This document shows positions 25,878 to 34,642 of a stretch of DNA of 64,000 nucleotides, piece after piece. The notes under the pieces were generated by a model, which worked only from the letters and a program-made list of their open reading frames with translations, searched no databases and had not been told where the DNA came from. The DNA lies in the NCBI GenBank assembly GCA_902762385.1, contig CACWNQ010000012.1:35168-99167 (forward strand), in the 5' to 3' direction. The translations under genes and the position numbers were made by a program. Source of the DNA: an uncultured Bacteroidales bacterium. GTDB lineage: Bacteria > Bacteroidota > Bacteroidia > Bacteroidales > Muribaculaceae. Each line of letters begins with the position of its first letter. Within the stretch, counting starts at the first letter, position 1.

Positions 25878-27308
25878 TTAAGTGTTGATAATAGAAGTTT
25901 TCTTTATCCATTTGCCTGATGCGAGTCTTATAAGGAACAATGTGCCCCTTACACAAAGTTCGATGCACATTGCTATCCACACACCTATCAGCCCCATTGA
26001 GGCAGCAAGTATGATTGCAAGAGTGATTCGCACTATCCACATGCTTCCTAAATTGATTATGCATGGCATTACAGTGTCGCCTGCTCCCACCATTACGCCA
26101 TAACTCACAATTGCAGTTGCGTAGAGTGGTTCGGCCCATGCTTCGATGCGCAGACATTTTGTCCCGAGGTCGACAATTTCTTGCACTGGCGACATGAAAC
26201 CCATCATGAGGTGTGCACAAGCATACATGAGGATACCAAAAATGGTCATCATAGCCACTCCCATAAGTACAGTGATTGTGGCAAAACGCTTCATGAGGTC
26301 TTTTCGTTCAGCACCAGCGCTTTGCCCCACAAGAGTAGTTGCTGCTTCACCAATACCATGCCCTGGCATGTAACATAGACTCTCGGCGGTGATGGCAAAT
26401 ATGTTGGCAGCAAGAGCAACACTACCCAGTGGTGCAACAATGGCTGTTGTGGCGATATATGCACCACACATCATGACATGCTGTAGAGCTATAGGTAAGC
26501 TGATTTTGTAAGCACGTCGGAGGCATGGAGTAGTTGGTTTAAATGAACCTTTAGCTCCAAAGAGATGTAGGTCACGAGATCGTGCAAGCAGGAAGTATAG
26601 CATGAGTAAGCCCGTGATAACTTCGGCCATTACAGTTCCAAGTGCAGCACCTGTTACACCTAAACCAAATCCTGGAATGTGAATGATATGTCCGGCAATG
26701 ACTACATCGCGTGTTGGGAAGATTAAGAAGAAATTGAAAACCACATCGAGCACACACATTAATATATTAAGCATGCCTGGCACTTTCATATTGCCACTGC
26801 TGCGTAGCATGCCTCCAGCAAGGAACTCTATCTCGAGAAAAGGTAGGAAAATTGATAAGATGAGAAAATAGGTTGATGCTTTGTCATTCACTTCCTGGCT
26901 CCCTCCAAGCCAGTGGGGGAGTGGCGTGCTAATAGCTGCGCCAATTGCCGCTAAGGTGATACTGAATATCAAGCATGTGACAAGTGATTGGCGCAACACA
27001 CTTCGTGCATTGCTTGCTCCGTTGGCTCCAATGTGATGGGCCACTTGAACTGTGAACCCCATTGCTGCCGCACTTAATAGTCCTCCAAAAAGCCAAGCCG
27101 AAGAAGAGACTAGTCCTATTGCTGCACTATCGTGAGCGCCTAGACTTCCCACCATCGATGCGTCGATATATTGCATTATGATGGAAGATAACTGAGCTAG
27201 AATGGCCGGTGTGCTCAGCGCTACAGTGAGCGAGAGTTGCTGTTTTAGCGTCATGTGTTCGCCGGTTTTTATTCGGTCGATCAGACGTTGATGTTGCTTG
27301 GTTGCCAT
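25878..27308 (-). CDS. MATE family efflux transporter
   Basis: This 476-residue protein has about twelve transmembrane helices. MATE features include the opening LKQQLSLTVALSTPAILAQLSSIIMQYIDASMVG, then GGLLSAAAMGFTVQVAHHIGA, and ITAESLCYMPGHGIGEAATTLVGQSAGA in the second half. It exports cationic or other small compounds using H+ or Na+; the substrate is unknown. I use ATG 27308. A longer reading from TTG 27410 begins inside the terminator hairpin of the upstream gene and before the -7 box at 27353, so it is not credible. Confidence 0.9.
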   Translation of the reverse strand: MATKQHQRLIDRIKTGEHMTLKQQLSLTVALSTPAILAQLSSIIMQYIDASMVGSLGAHDSAAIGLVSSSAWLFGGLLSAAAMGFTVQVAHHIGANGASNARSVLRQSLVTCLIFSITLAAIGAAISTPLPHWLGGSQEVNDKASTYFLILSIFLPFLEIEFLAGGMLRSSGNMKVPGMLNILMCVLDVVFNFFLIFPTRDVVIAGHIIHIPGFGLGVTGAALGTVMAEVITGLLMLYFLLARSRDLHLFGAKGSFKPTTPCLRRAYKISLPIALQHVMMCGAYIATTAIVAPLGSVALAANIFAITAESLCYMPGHGIGEAATTLVGQSAGAERKDLMKRFATITVLMGVAMMTIFGILMYACAHLMMGFMSPVQEIVDLGTKCLRIEAWAEPLYATAIVSYGVMVGAGDTVMPCIINLGSMWIVRITLAIILAASMGLIGVWIAMCIELCVRGTLFLIRLASGKWIKKTSIINT

Positions 27309-27352
27309 AGATGCTAGTCTCTTATATATAATAATGTGGAAATAGTGGTATG

Positions 27353-27360
27353 CAAAATTA
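27353..27360 (-). promoter_or_regulatory. -7 box of the MATE gene
   Basis: The minus strand reads TAATTTTG (TAnnTTTG), 45 bases before ATG 27308. It supports that start over the upstream TTG. Confidence 0.45.
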
Positions 27361-27400
27361 GTGAAAAATACTGAGTCGTAACTATAGTGGATAATAAAAA

Positions 27401-27424
27401 AGTCCCGCAAATTTGCGGGACTTT
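27401..27424 (-). terminator. terminator of the 27-kb OmpA gene
   Basis: AGTCCCGCAA and TTGCGGGACT form a stem flanked by A and T runs on both sides, so it can work in both directions. It follows the OmpA stop codon on the minus strand. Confidence 0.7.
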
Positions 27425-27458
27425 TTAGTTCATTAAGCGTTGTAATTCTTTGTCAGAA

Positions 27459-28739
27459 TTATTTGTTACGCTCGATGGTAACGCAACGACCGAGAGGTGC
27501 AGATGCCAAGCTAGTGGCATGTGGGTGGTTCTCGTTGTTGGTCTCAGTGTCGAGACGGCCGCCGTCAACACCCTTGTCCTCAAGAGCCTTCTTAACGCCA
27601 TTTACACGGTCGTGACGAAGCTTGATGTTGATAGCATCGTTACCAGTGTAGTTGTCGGCCCAACCAGTGAGCTTGTAAGTGTCGCTCTCGTTGTTCATTA
27701 CGTCAGATACAGCGTTTACAACCTCCATCTGGAGAGGAGTGATGTAAGACTTGCCTCTTGGGAAGTAAACAGTTGCGAGAGGAGCGTCGCCAATGATGTT
27801 GTTGTTTACAACAGTCTCGGGGCACTTGTGGTTGCGCTTCCAGTTCAAGCAGTCGTTGAGCTGGTTCTCGAGGTCGCGGATCTTAGCATTAGCTTGAGCA
27901 AGCTTGTTGCGGAGAGCGTCGAGCTCGGGAGTGAGGTCCTGATACTGAGGGCAGATAGGAACAACAGGTGCATTCCACTCTGTCTTGCCAAACTTGTAAG
28001 CGAAACCGAGTTGTACGCTTGGGTACTCGTTCCAAGTCTTGTGTCCCCAGTAATCGATGTGCTCCTGAATCATGTCGAAACGGAGGTCGAGGAGGAGGTC
28101 AACATGCTTGCCAAGGGCGAAGGTGTTGAGCAAACCAGCCTGAAGAGCGAAGTTACGATCGTGAGTGCCTTCCTTACCATTGTTGGCGCCTTTATACTTC
28201 CAGCTACCACTGCCGTCGGCCTTGTCGTTGTAGAAGTTCCAGCTAGTAGAAGCACCGGCATAAACTACAGCGTTGTAGAAGCGACCGGGCTTGTAGCCAC
28301 AGAGCCAATTGGTAACATTGAACAAAACGTCGCCGGTAACACCGATACGATTGAACTTCTGTCCAGCATAGTCGGGACCATCTTTCATTTGGTCACCCAT
28401 GTCTGTACGATAACCAATGGCGCGAACGTTGTTAATGTCGGTAGCGCCCTTCATCTGCTCGAAGTGACCGCCGATGCGAACACCCAACAGTGGAGAGAAC
28501 CACTTACCAATGAACAAGTTGGCCTTAGGAGCCATGAAACGCTTACCGAGTTTCATTTTTGCATCTCTGTAAGACATCATAACACCTACACCACCTGTGG
28601 CCTGGATGAACCAGTTGTCTTGCATACGATTGAAGATGTAGCCCTGAGCGGGATCCTCTACGTACTGTACCTCCTGAGCGTTAACTACAGGGGCCAAGAA
28701 AAGAGCACATGCACATGCTAGTAATGTAATCTTTTTCAT
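27459..28739 (-). CDS. OmpA family outer-membrane protein
   Basis: This 426-residue protein has a signal peptide (1-21, ending VNA) and a beta-barrel N-terminal domain (about 22-255) with repeated aromatic strands. A short coiled coil (about 270-295; LDALRNKLAQANAKIRDLENQL) is followed by a C-terminal OmpA peptidoglycan-binding domain (about 320-426; VYFPRGKSYITPLQ, and NIKLRHDRVNGVKKAL with the conserved Asp and Arg). It anchors the outer membrane to peptidoglycan. A paralog of similar design is at 42692-43927. A long leader and strong codon regularity suggest high expression. Confidence 0.88.
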   Translation of the reverse strand: MKKITLLACACALFLAPVVNAQEVQYVEDPAQGYIFNRMQDNWFIQATGGVGVMMSYRDAKMKLGKRFMAPKANLFIGKWFSPLLGVRIGGHFEQMKGATDINNVRAIGYRTDMGDQMKDGPDYAGQKFNRIGVTGDVLFNVTNWLCGYKPGRFYNAVVYAGASTSWNFYNDKADGSGSWKYKGANNGKEGTHDRNFALQAGLLNTFALGKHVDLLLDLRFDMIQEHIDYWGHKTWNEYPSVQLGFAYKFGKTEWNAPVVPICPQYQDLTPELDALRNKLAQANAKIRDLENQLNDCLNWKRNHKCPETVVNNNIIGDAPLATVYFPRGKSYITPLQMEVVNAVSDVMNNESDTYKLTGWADNYTGNDAINIKLRHDRVNGVKKALEDKGVDGGRLDTETNNENHPHATSLASAPLGRCVTIERNK

Positions 28740-28817
28740 AGACTTACGTTTTTGTTAAATAAAAATTTTTATTTGTTAAACACTAAAATAAATTGTATAC
28801 CTTATCAAAACATTGTG

Positions 28818-28825
28818 CAAATATA
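28818..28825 (-). promoter_or_regulatory. -7 box of the 27-kb OmpA gene
   Basis: The minus strand reads TATATTTG (TAnnTTTG), about 79 bases before the ATG, giving a leader of roughly 70 bases. Confidence 0.4.
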
Positions 28826-28878
28826 TAGCTTTTTTTTTGATTGTTAATCATTTTCCTCAAAAAATCTTCAAAAAAAGG

Positions 28879-30933
28879 TCATTTTTTGCGATTTTTGAGG
28901 TTTTTTTGGACTTCTAGTGCAATATTTTGGGGTGAAAAACCAAATTTTTCGTCCAAAACCTTATAGGGTGCAGATGCGCCGAAGTGGTCAAGTCCAAAAA
29001 CTGTGCCTCCATTGACAACACTTTGCAGGGTTGAGGGTAATCCTGCAGTGAGCCCGAATGTTGGCAAATGAGGTGGAATTACCTCATTTTGGTATTCAGC
29101 TGGCTGGTTTTTGAATAGTCCGATAGATGGAATAGAAACTATTTGCACTCTGAATTCTTGTTCTGCCTTTAAGATTTTGGTGGCCTCAACAAGCGTGGAT
29201 ACTTCAGAGCCATTACCTACCAATACTATTTCGGGGTTATTGTCCTTATATAATATGTATGCCCCTTTCTCGGCCTGAAGCGCATCGTTGTAACGTGCTG
29301 CATAGTCATCACCATTTTGAGATGGCAGGTCGGGGATATTCTGGCGTGAAAGTATTAGTGCAGTGGGAGTGAGAGTGTTTTCCATAGCCATCTTCCAAGC
29401 TACAGTACATTCAGCACTATCGGCTGGCCTGAGAACAAGCATACTGTTGCGGCCACTATGGTTTTTGAGTTCTTCCATGAGTCGGATTTGAGCCTCTTGT
29501 TCTACTGGTTCGTGAGTTGGGCCATCCTCACCTACACGGAAGGCATCGTGAGTCCATATGAATTTAACAGGGAGTTCCATAAGTGCCGAAAGTCGAACGG
29601 CAGGTTTCATATAGTCGCTGAATACAAAGAACGTTCCACAAGCAGCTATCATGGCACCGTGCAAAGCGATACCGTTGATGATGGCGGTCATGGCTAGTTC
29701 ACTCACGCCAGCCTGAAGGAATGCGCCCTCAAAATCGCCACGGCTGAAAGCCTTTGTCTTCTTAAGGAATCCGTCGGTTTTGTCACTGTTGGCAAGGTCG
29801 GCACTCGAAACAATCATGTTGTCTACACCTTGAGCCAAAGCAGATAGCACATTGGCGCTCGATGCTCTTGTGGCGAGACTTGGTTTGTGCTCAATTGCTG
29901 CATAGTCGATAGCATCAACTTTGCCATCAATGTATTGGTCGAGCTTGGCTGCTTTCTCTGGATTTGAGTCTCGCCATTGTTGCTCCTTGGTTTTGCGCTC
30001 GGCTACGATGGCGCGTAGTTGTTTGGCTCGATTGCTATATAGTTCAGCAACTTCGGGGAACACTTGCCAAGGATTTGCTGCATCGCCACCAAGATTCTCA
30101 ATGGTTTTCTCAAAACTTGCACCTGACTTGCTGAGAGGGTTGCCATGAGTGCTGCATTGGCCTTCGAAATTGGATCCGTCGTCGGTAACGCAACCGCGTC
30201 CCATAATGGTTTTTCCTATGATGAGAGTGGGACGCTCGGTCTCTTGTTGTGCATTCTCGATGGCATCAGCCATAGCTATGGGGTCGGTGCCGTCAACCTC
30301 GATTACATTCCAGTTCCATGCTCGATATTTCATGGCAGTGTCCTCGGTGCTTACTGCATTGCACATGGTGGAGAGCTGAACCGAGTTGCTGTCGTAGAAC
30401 ATGATTAGGTTGCTGAGCCCCAAATGACCGGCCAGGCGACCAGCTTCTTGTGAGATGCCTTCCTGAATGCCTCCATCGCTGATGAATGCATAGGTCTTGT
30501 GGGCAAAAACTTCACTGAAATGAGTGGAAATGAAACGTTCGGCAATTGCACAACCAACAGCCATTACATGGCCTTGCCCGAGAGGACCGCTAGTATTCTC
30601 CACACCATGCTCCACATCGAGTTCTGGATGTCCAGGGGTGATACTGCCCCAGGAGCGAAATGCCTTTATGTCGTCGATGGTATACTTGCCTGCCATCAGC
30701 AAAGTTGCATAGAGCATTGGTGACATGTGGCCAGGGTCAAGGAAGAATCGGTCGCGGGCTATCCAGCGTGGGTCGTCAGGGTCGTGGACAAGGAAAGAGC
30801 TATAAAGAACATTGGCGAAGTCGGCTCCTCCCATTGCTCCTCCTGGATGTCCCGATTTGGCGTTTTCAACCATGGCTGCAGCAAGTATGCGGATATTATT
30901 TGCCGCACGTGTCATTAAATTTTCACTTATCAT
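28879..30933 (-). CDS. tkt: transketolase
   Basis: This 684-residue thiamine-diphosphate enzyme has the N-terminal TPP domain (SGHPGGAMGGADF, FFLDPGHMSPMLYATL, TPGHPELDVEHGVENTSGPLGQG and SDGGIQEGISQEAGRLAG), a pyrimidine-binding domain (about 355-525; FWTHD-like IWTHDAFRVGEDGPTHEPVEQ) and a C-terminal domain ending FGFSPQNIALEVQ. It exchanges two-carbon units in the pentose-phosphate pathway. SDGGIQEG replaces the more common GDGxxxEG loop. It is transcribed alone from a consensus promoter. Confidence 0.95.
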   Translation of the reverse strand: MISENLMTRAANNIRILAAAMVENAKSGHPGGAMGGADFANVLYSSFLVHDPDDPRWIARDRFFLDPGHMSPMLYATLLMAGKYTIDDIKAFRSWGSITPGHPELDVEHGVENTSGPLGQGHVMAVGCAIAERFISTHFSEVFAHKTYAFISDGGIQEGISQEAGRLAGHLGLSNLIMFYDSNSVQLSTMCNAVSTEDTAMKYRAWNWNVIEVDGTDPIAMADAIENAQQETERPTLIIGKTIMGRGCVTDDGSNFEGQCSTHGNPLSKSGASFEKTIENLGGDAANPWQVFPEVAELYSNRAKQLRAIVAERKTKEQQWRDSNPEKAAKLDQYIDGKVDAIDYAAIEHKPSLATRASSANVLSALAQGVDNMIVSSADLANSDKTDGFLKKTKAFSRGDFEGAFLQAGVSELAMTAIINGIALHGAMIAACGTFFVFSDYMKPAVRLSALMELPVKFIWTHDAFRVGEDGPTHEPVEQEAQIRLMEELKNHSGRNSMLVLRPADSAECTVAWKMAMENTLTPTALILSRQNIPDLPSQNGDDYAARYNDALQAEKGAYILYKDNNPEIVLVGNGSEVSTLVEATKILKAEQEFRVQIVSIPSIGLFKNQPAEYQNEVIPPHLPTFGLTAGLPSTLQSVVNGGTVFGLDHFGASAPYKVLDEKFGFSPQNIALEVQKNLKNRKK

Positions 30934-30967
30934 AGTTTTTATAATTATAATTTAATTTAATACGTCA

Positions 30968-30998
30968 CGAAGATAATATTATTTTATATAATGTGCAA
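30968..30998 (-). promoter_or_regulatory. promoter of tkt
   Basis: On the minus strand TTG (30996-30998), 20 bases, TATCTTCG (30968-30975), one base off TAnnTTTG, 35 bases before the ATG. Confidence 0.45.
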
Positions 30999-31033
30999 GA
31001 AAAAAGATGTTTTTTTGAAAAAATAGGACAAAA

Positions 31034-31067
31034 ACAAAGACGACACCAGAATTGGCACCGTCCTTGT
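31034..31067 (-). terminator. probable terminator of the MFS transporter gene
   Basis: On the minus strand GACGGTGCCA and TGGTGTCGTC pair through three G-T wobbles around a short loop, followed by TTTGTTTTTG. It lies between the transporter stop and the tkt promoter. Confidence 0.4.
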
Positions 31068-31093
31068 TGTAGTAAAAATTAATGAGTTGTGTT

Positions 31094-32410
31094 TTACTCC
31101 ACTGGGATGTCGGTGTTGACATTCTTGCTACCTGCAATAGCATAGAAGCATAGGTAGGCAAGTCCAACCAAAGGAACAATATAGGAGAATAAGTATCCTA
31201 GAGAACTGTCGGCAATGGCGTTTTGGATGAGTGGCAGAACACCTCCGCCAACAACCATCATCATGAAAATGCCACTAGCAGCAGCTGTGTATTTGCCTAG
31301 ACCCTCAGTTGCGAGGTTGAATACGCACGACCACATAACCGAAGTGCAAAGTCCACATAAAACAAGTAGTAATGCGCTTAGAGGCACTGTCTCCATGGCA
31401 AAACCACTACCAGTGAATACTGGCATAGAAGTTTGGATGTCCTTGCCTGCAAACATGGCGCAAAGGATAAGTGCCATTCCAATGATTGTTGCTACAATCA
31501 TCATGGCCTTGCTTGATACTTTGCTGGCAATGGCGCCACCAATGATTCGGCCCACAAGCATGAGCAACCAATAGGTTCCGGCTACCATGCCTCCAATTGC
31601 TGCGGCATTTGCAAGTAGGCCAGCGCCTTTGGCAGAGGTGTCGCTGAGATAGAAATTGAGAGTTCCTGGAATACCAACTTCAACACCAACATAAATAAAG
31701 ATGCCAATGGCGCCAAGTACGAAGTGGCGGAATTTCCAAGGTGAGTGTTCAAACTTGGTGTCCTTTGTGACCTTGCCAATCTCAGGATCTTTTATAGGAA
31801 CAAATACCAGCACAAGGAATGCTGCGGCAAATACTGCCATGGCTATGTAAAGCACGAGGTTCACGTCGGCAAAGTCGCTTTCCTTAGTGAGTTCGCCAAT
31901 AAGGGCGCCGACCAGCATTGGAGTGAATGTAGCTGCCAGTGAGTTGAAGGTGCCACCAATCATGTTGAGCTGGTTGCCTCGCTTGCCACCACCACCAATG
32001 AGGTTGAGCATTGGGTTGACAACAGTGTTGAGCAGACACACCGATACTCCCGATATAAATGCACCGAGCAGATAAATCGTGTTGTCGGAGTAGCCTTCGA
32101 GTGCTTCAAATCCCGATAGGAACTGAACTAGGACTCCGATAAAACCACACAAAATGCCAAATAATGCAGTCTTTTTATAGCCAATTCTTGTTAACATCTT
32201 GCCTGCGGGGATTCCCATGAAGAAGTAGGCGAGGAAGTTCATGAAATTGCCCATCATGGCTAAGAAGTTGGAGCCTCCAACCTCGGGATCGTTCTTCATC
32301 ACCACACCGATGGGGGCTGCCAGGTTAGTGACAAATGCGATCATCGCATAGAGGAACATCATCGTTACTATAGCGATGATAGAACCATTTTTTTTTTGTT
32401 GCTGAGTCAT
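31094..32410 (-). CDS. MFS sugar transporter, FucP/GluP-like
   Basis: This 438-residue protein has about twelve transmembrane helices in two halves. FMGIPAGKMLTRIGYKKTALFG is the MFS loop 2-3 motif. The line LNTVVNPMLNLIGGGGKRGNQLNMIGG resembles the NPxxxxLG region of the FHS (fucose/glucose-galactose/H+) symporters used by Bacteroidales. The second half repeats with LLMLVGRIIGGAIASKVSSK. Likely a proton-linked monosaccharide importer; the sugar is not identifiable. It is upstream of tkt in the same direction, but tkt has its own promoter. Confidence 0.82.
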   Translation of the reverse strand: MTQQQKKNGSIIAIVTMMFLYAMIAFVTNLAAPIGVVMKNDPEVGGSNFLAMMGNFMNFLAYFFMGIPAGKMLTRIGYKKTALFGILCGFIGVLVQFLSGFEALEGYSDNTIYLLGAFISGVSVCLLNTVVNPMLNLIGGGGKRGNQLNMIGGTFNSLAATFTPMLVGALIGELTKESDFADVNLVLYIAMAVFAAAFLVLVFVPIKDPEIGKVTKDTKFEHSPWKFRHFVLGAIGIFIYVGVEVGIPGTLNFYLSDTSAKGAGLLANAAAIGGMVAGTYWLLMLVGRIIGGAIASKVSSKAMMIVATIIGMALILCAMFAGKDIQTSMPVFTGSGFAMETVPLSALLLVLCGLCTSVMWSCVFNLATEGLGKYTAAASGIFMMMVVGGGVLPLIQNAIADSSLGYLFSYIVPLVGLAYLCFYAIAGSKNVNTDIPVE

Positions 32411-32557
32411 TGTTCTTGATAGTATTTTAATGTTAATAATTTTGTTTCAATAGAAACATAGGTCTAAATACAAACAAACCACATTTATCAAAAAACGTGT
32501 AAAGTTACGCATATTTTTTCAATAAATGTGGCAATAATATAATTATTTTTGAAAAAA

Positions 32558-33226
32558 TCAATATTCTCGTTGACCGAAGATGTTGGTGCCTATGCGAACA
32601 AGGGTGGCTCCATGCTCAACGGCAATGCGCCAATCGTCGCTCATGCCCATGCTTATTTCCTTGAAAGCATCGTTGTGTGAAAAATACTTGTCGCGAAGGG
32701 TGAGGAATGTGTTGCGCACTACTTCAAACTCGCTTGCCACTTGCTCCATATCATCGGTAAAAGTCGCCATTGCCATAACACCACAGATGGTAACGTTACT
32801 TAAGTCGCGAAATGCCCCATCTTCGGCCGCCTCAAAAATTTCATCTATAGTGAATCCGCTTTTTGTCTGTTCTTTAGCGACGTGAAGTTGAAGTAGTACA
32901 TTAATATGGCGATTAATTCTTGCAGCTTCCTTGTTAACTAGTTGAAGCAGTTGTGTAGAGTCGATGCTTTGAATAATTGATGCCCAAGGCATTATCATGC
33001 GAACTTTGTTTTTCTGCAAGTGACCTATAAAGTGCCATTCAATGTCGCTAGGCAATTGTGGTGCTTTGGAAGCCAGCTCTTGTGCTCGATTCTCTCCAAA
33101 GATACGTTGACCGGCATCATAGGCCTCCTGAAGCCTCTCGATGGGATGGAACTTCGATACTGCCACGAGTTTTACCCCTTGAGGCAGTTGCGCTGTTAAG
33201 CGTTGTATATTTTGAGTGATAGACAT
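32558..33226 (-). CDS. YggS/PLPBP family PLP-binding protein
   Basis: This 222-residue protein has a single alanine-racemase-like TIM barrel. KLVAVSKFHP carries the PLP lysine (K25), followed by FGENRAQE, WHFIGHLQKNKV, LLQLHVAKEQTKSGF and the C-terminal SMGMSDDWRIAVEHGATLVRIGTNIFGQR. These are diagnostic of the family, which controls PLP homeostasis. The start is ATG 33226; the longer reading adds a Lys/Ser-rich leader that overlaps the upstream gene. It follows the DUF4494 gene by 13 bases, probably in one operon. Confidence 0.93.
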   Translation of the reverse strand: MSITQNIQRLTAQLPQGVKLVAVSKFHPIERLQEAYDAGQRIFGENRAQELASKAPQLPSDIEWHFIGHLQKNKVRMIMPWASIIQSIDSTQLLQLVNKEAARINRHINVLLQLHVAKEQTKSGFTIDEIFEAAEDGAFRDLSNVTICGVMAMATFTDDMEQVASEFEVVRNTFLTLRDKYFSHNDAFKEISMGMSDDWRIAVEHGATLVRIGTNIFGQREY

Positions 33227-33239
33227 TTGTTGTGATTTT

Positions 33240-33710
33240 TTACTCTTCTTCTTGCTTAGCTTTCTTGTCGGCGAGAGTCTCGGTAAGGTTGGCTGCAAAA
33301 ACATCCATGAGCTGGGTCTCATCGATAGCAGCTATCTCATAGTCAAAAGCTGTGCCTCGCATGTTCTCAAGGAAAGTATCGAGAGCCTCTTTAAATTCGC
33401 TGGCCTGAACAAGTGTGTTGCTTGCAGTTCGTTTCTCGGCGGCAGTCTTCTCGTCGATAGTTATCATGTTGATTTTCACTTTATACCAGCGATCTCCACC
33501 TGGATTGAAGAAAATATCGTCGAATTTCACCTTCTTGACTGCGGTAACAGCAAATTCACCTGTGGTGAATGGTTGCACTTCCTCGGTGATGCGTGCCTCG
33601 GCCTCGGTAAATGAGAGGGCATCAACGAGATAGGGTTCGGTAACAGTCTTCTGCACACCAGTATCAAGGGTGCGATCATATTTTACTTTACATTCAAAAT
33701 AGGTTGCCAT
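33240..33710 (-). CDS. DUF4494 family protein
   Basis: This 156-residue protein begins ATYFECKVKYDRTLDTGVQK and continues VTEPYLVDALSFTEAEARITEE, the recognisable pattern of DUF4494, a family found nearly only in Bacteroidetes. It has no signal peptide or membrane segment and a charged C-terminal end. Function is unknown. It shares a transcript with the YggS-family gene 13 bases downstream and is divergent from the YigZ gene. Confidence 0.85.
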   Translation of the reverse strand: MATYFECKVKYDRTLDTGVQKTVTEPYLVDALSFTEAEARITEEVQPFTTGEFAVTAVKKVKFDDIFFNPGGDRWYKVKINMITIDEKTAAEKRTASNTLVQASEFKEALDTFLENMRGTAFDYEIAAIDETQLMDVFAANLTETLADKKAKQEEE

Positions 33711-33775
33711 AATTGTGTTATTATTATTTATTGAGTATTATTGGTTTGTATTGTTCATAATGCAAAAAGCAGGCA

Positions 33776-33783
33776 CAAAGGTA
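33776..33783 (-). promoter_or_regulatory. -7 box of the DUF4494/YggS operon
   Basis: The minus strand reads TACCTTTG (TAnnTTTG), 66 bases before the ATG. It lies back to back with the YigZ promoter. Confidence 0.35.
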
Positions 33784-33804
33784 CAAAATAAAGCCGAGAA
33801 ATCG

Positions 33805-33833
33805 TTGAAAGTGTGAATAATTTATTATTTTTG
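33805..33833 (+). promoter_or_regulatory. promoter of the YigZ gene
   Basis: TTG (33805-33807), 18 bases, TATTTTTG (33826-33833), 27 bases before ATG 33861. It excludes the upstream GTG at 33813 as the start. Confidence 0.55.
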
Positions 33834-33860
33834 CACAAAGTTACATCGATAGGAAATACT

Positions 33861-34457
33861 ATGAGCGATTTCTACAAGACGTTGAAGGGTGTGTCGCAAG
33901 GCATCTATAAGGAGAAGATGAGCAAGTTCATTGCTTTTGCTCAGCCAGCTCAGAGTGCCGATGAGGCGAAAGCGCTCATCAAGCAGATTGCCAATAAATA
34001 TCACGACGCTCGTCATTGTTGCTGGGCCTATATGATAGGAACTCAGCGCGATGAGTACCTGTCTAGTGATAACGGAGAGCCCAGTGGCACTGCTGGCAAG
34101 CCAATTCTAGGGCAGATCAATTCATTTGGGCTTACTAATGTGGTGATTGCTGTGGTTCGCTATTTTGGTGGTATAAAGCTGGGAACTTCGGGGCTTATTG
34201 TCGCTTATCGTGAGGCAGCGCGTATTGCTATTGAGGCTGGTGAAATTCTTGAGTGCCACGAACAGGCAACCCTCTCGTTCACATTTCCTTACCTTGCCAT
34301 GAACGACGTGATGAAACTGGTGAAAAGTGGCGACTTGAAGATCCTCGACCAGCAATTCGACAACGTGTGTACCATGACTATCCAGACCGATGCTGATAAA
34401 CTGCCAGCCCTTCGTGAGCGACTGATTGGGCTGGATGGGGTGACCGAAAAAGAATAA
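33861..34457 (+). CDS. YigZ/IMPACT family protein
   Basis: This 198-residue protein has the UPF0029 N-terminal domain (residues 1-115): KFIAFAQPAQSADEAKALIKQI, then DARHCCWAYMIG, LSSDNGEPSGTAGKPILGQI and VVIAVVRYFGGIKLGTSGL. These are near-invariant in the IMPACT/YigZ family. A small C-terminal domain (about 125-198) follows. The family has been linked to translation or nucleic-acid binding but its bacterial role is not settled. The start at ATG 33861 is set by the promoter. Confidence 0.92.
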   Translation: MSDFYKTLKGVSQGIYKEKMSKFIAFAQPAQSADEAKALIKQIANKYHDARHCCWAYMIGTQRDEYLSSDNGEPSGTAGKPILGQINSFGLTNVVIAVVRYFGGIKLGTSGLIVAYREAARIAIEAGEILECHEQATLSFTFPYLAMNDVMKLVKSGDLKILDQQFDNVCTMTIQTDADKLPALRERLIGLDGVTEKE

Positions 34458-34642
34458 AATACACTGAACTAAAAACGGAACTGTTACTAAATCGTTCAGA
34501 AAGAACTAAAAGCTAACAAGTAAGTGCTCTTTTAAAGTGCACCATAATATGTGTTATCTGTTCTGTATTTCTAGGCATAGTCCCACAAGTGAGTTTTGAA
34601 CATGGAGCGAGATGCACACCCCACACCCAGGTCCTTATTGGT

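Noticed and set aside
27450-28721. 423-codon ORF opposite the OmpA gene
   Set aside because: A shadow of strong codon bias; the minus-strand frame has a signal peptide, OmpA domain, promoter and terminator.
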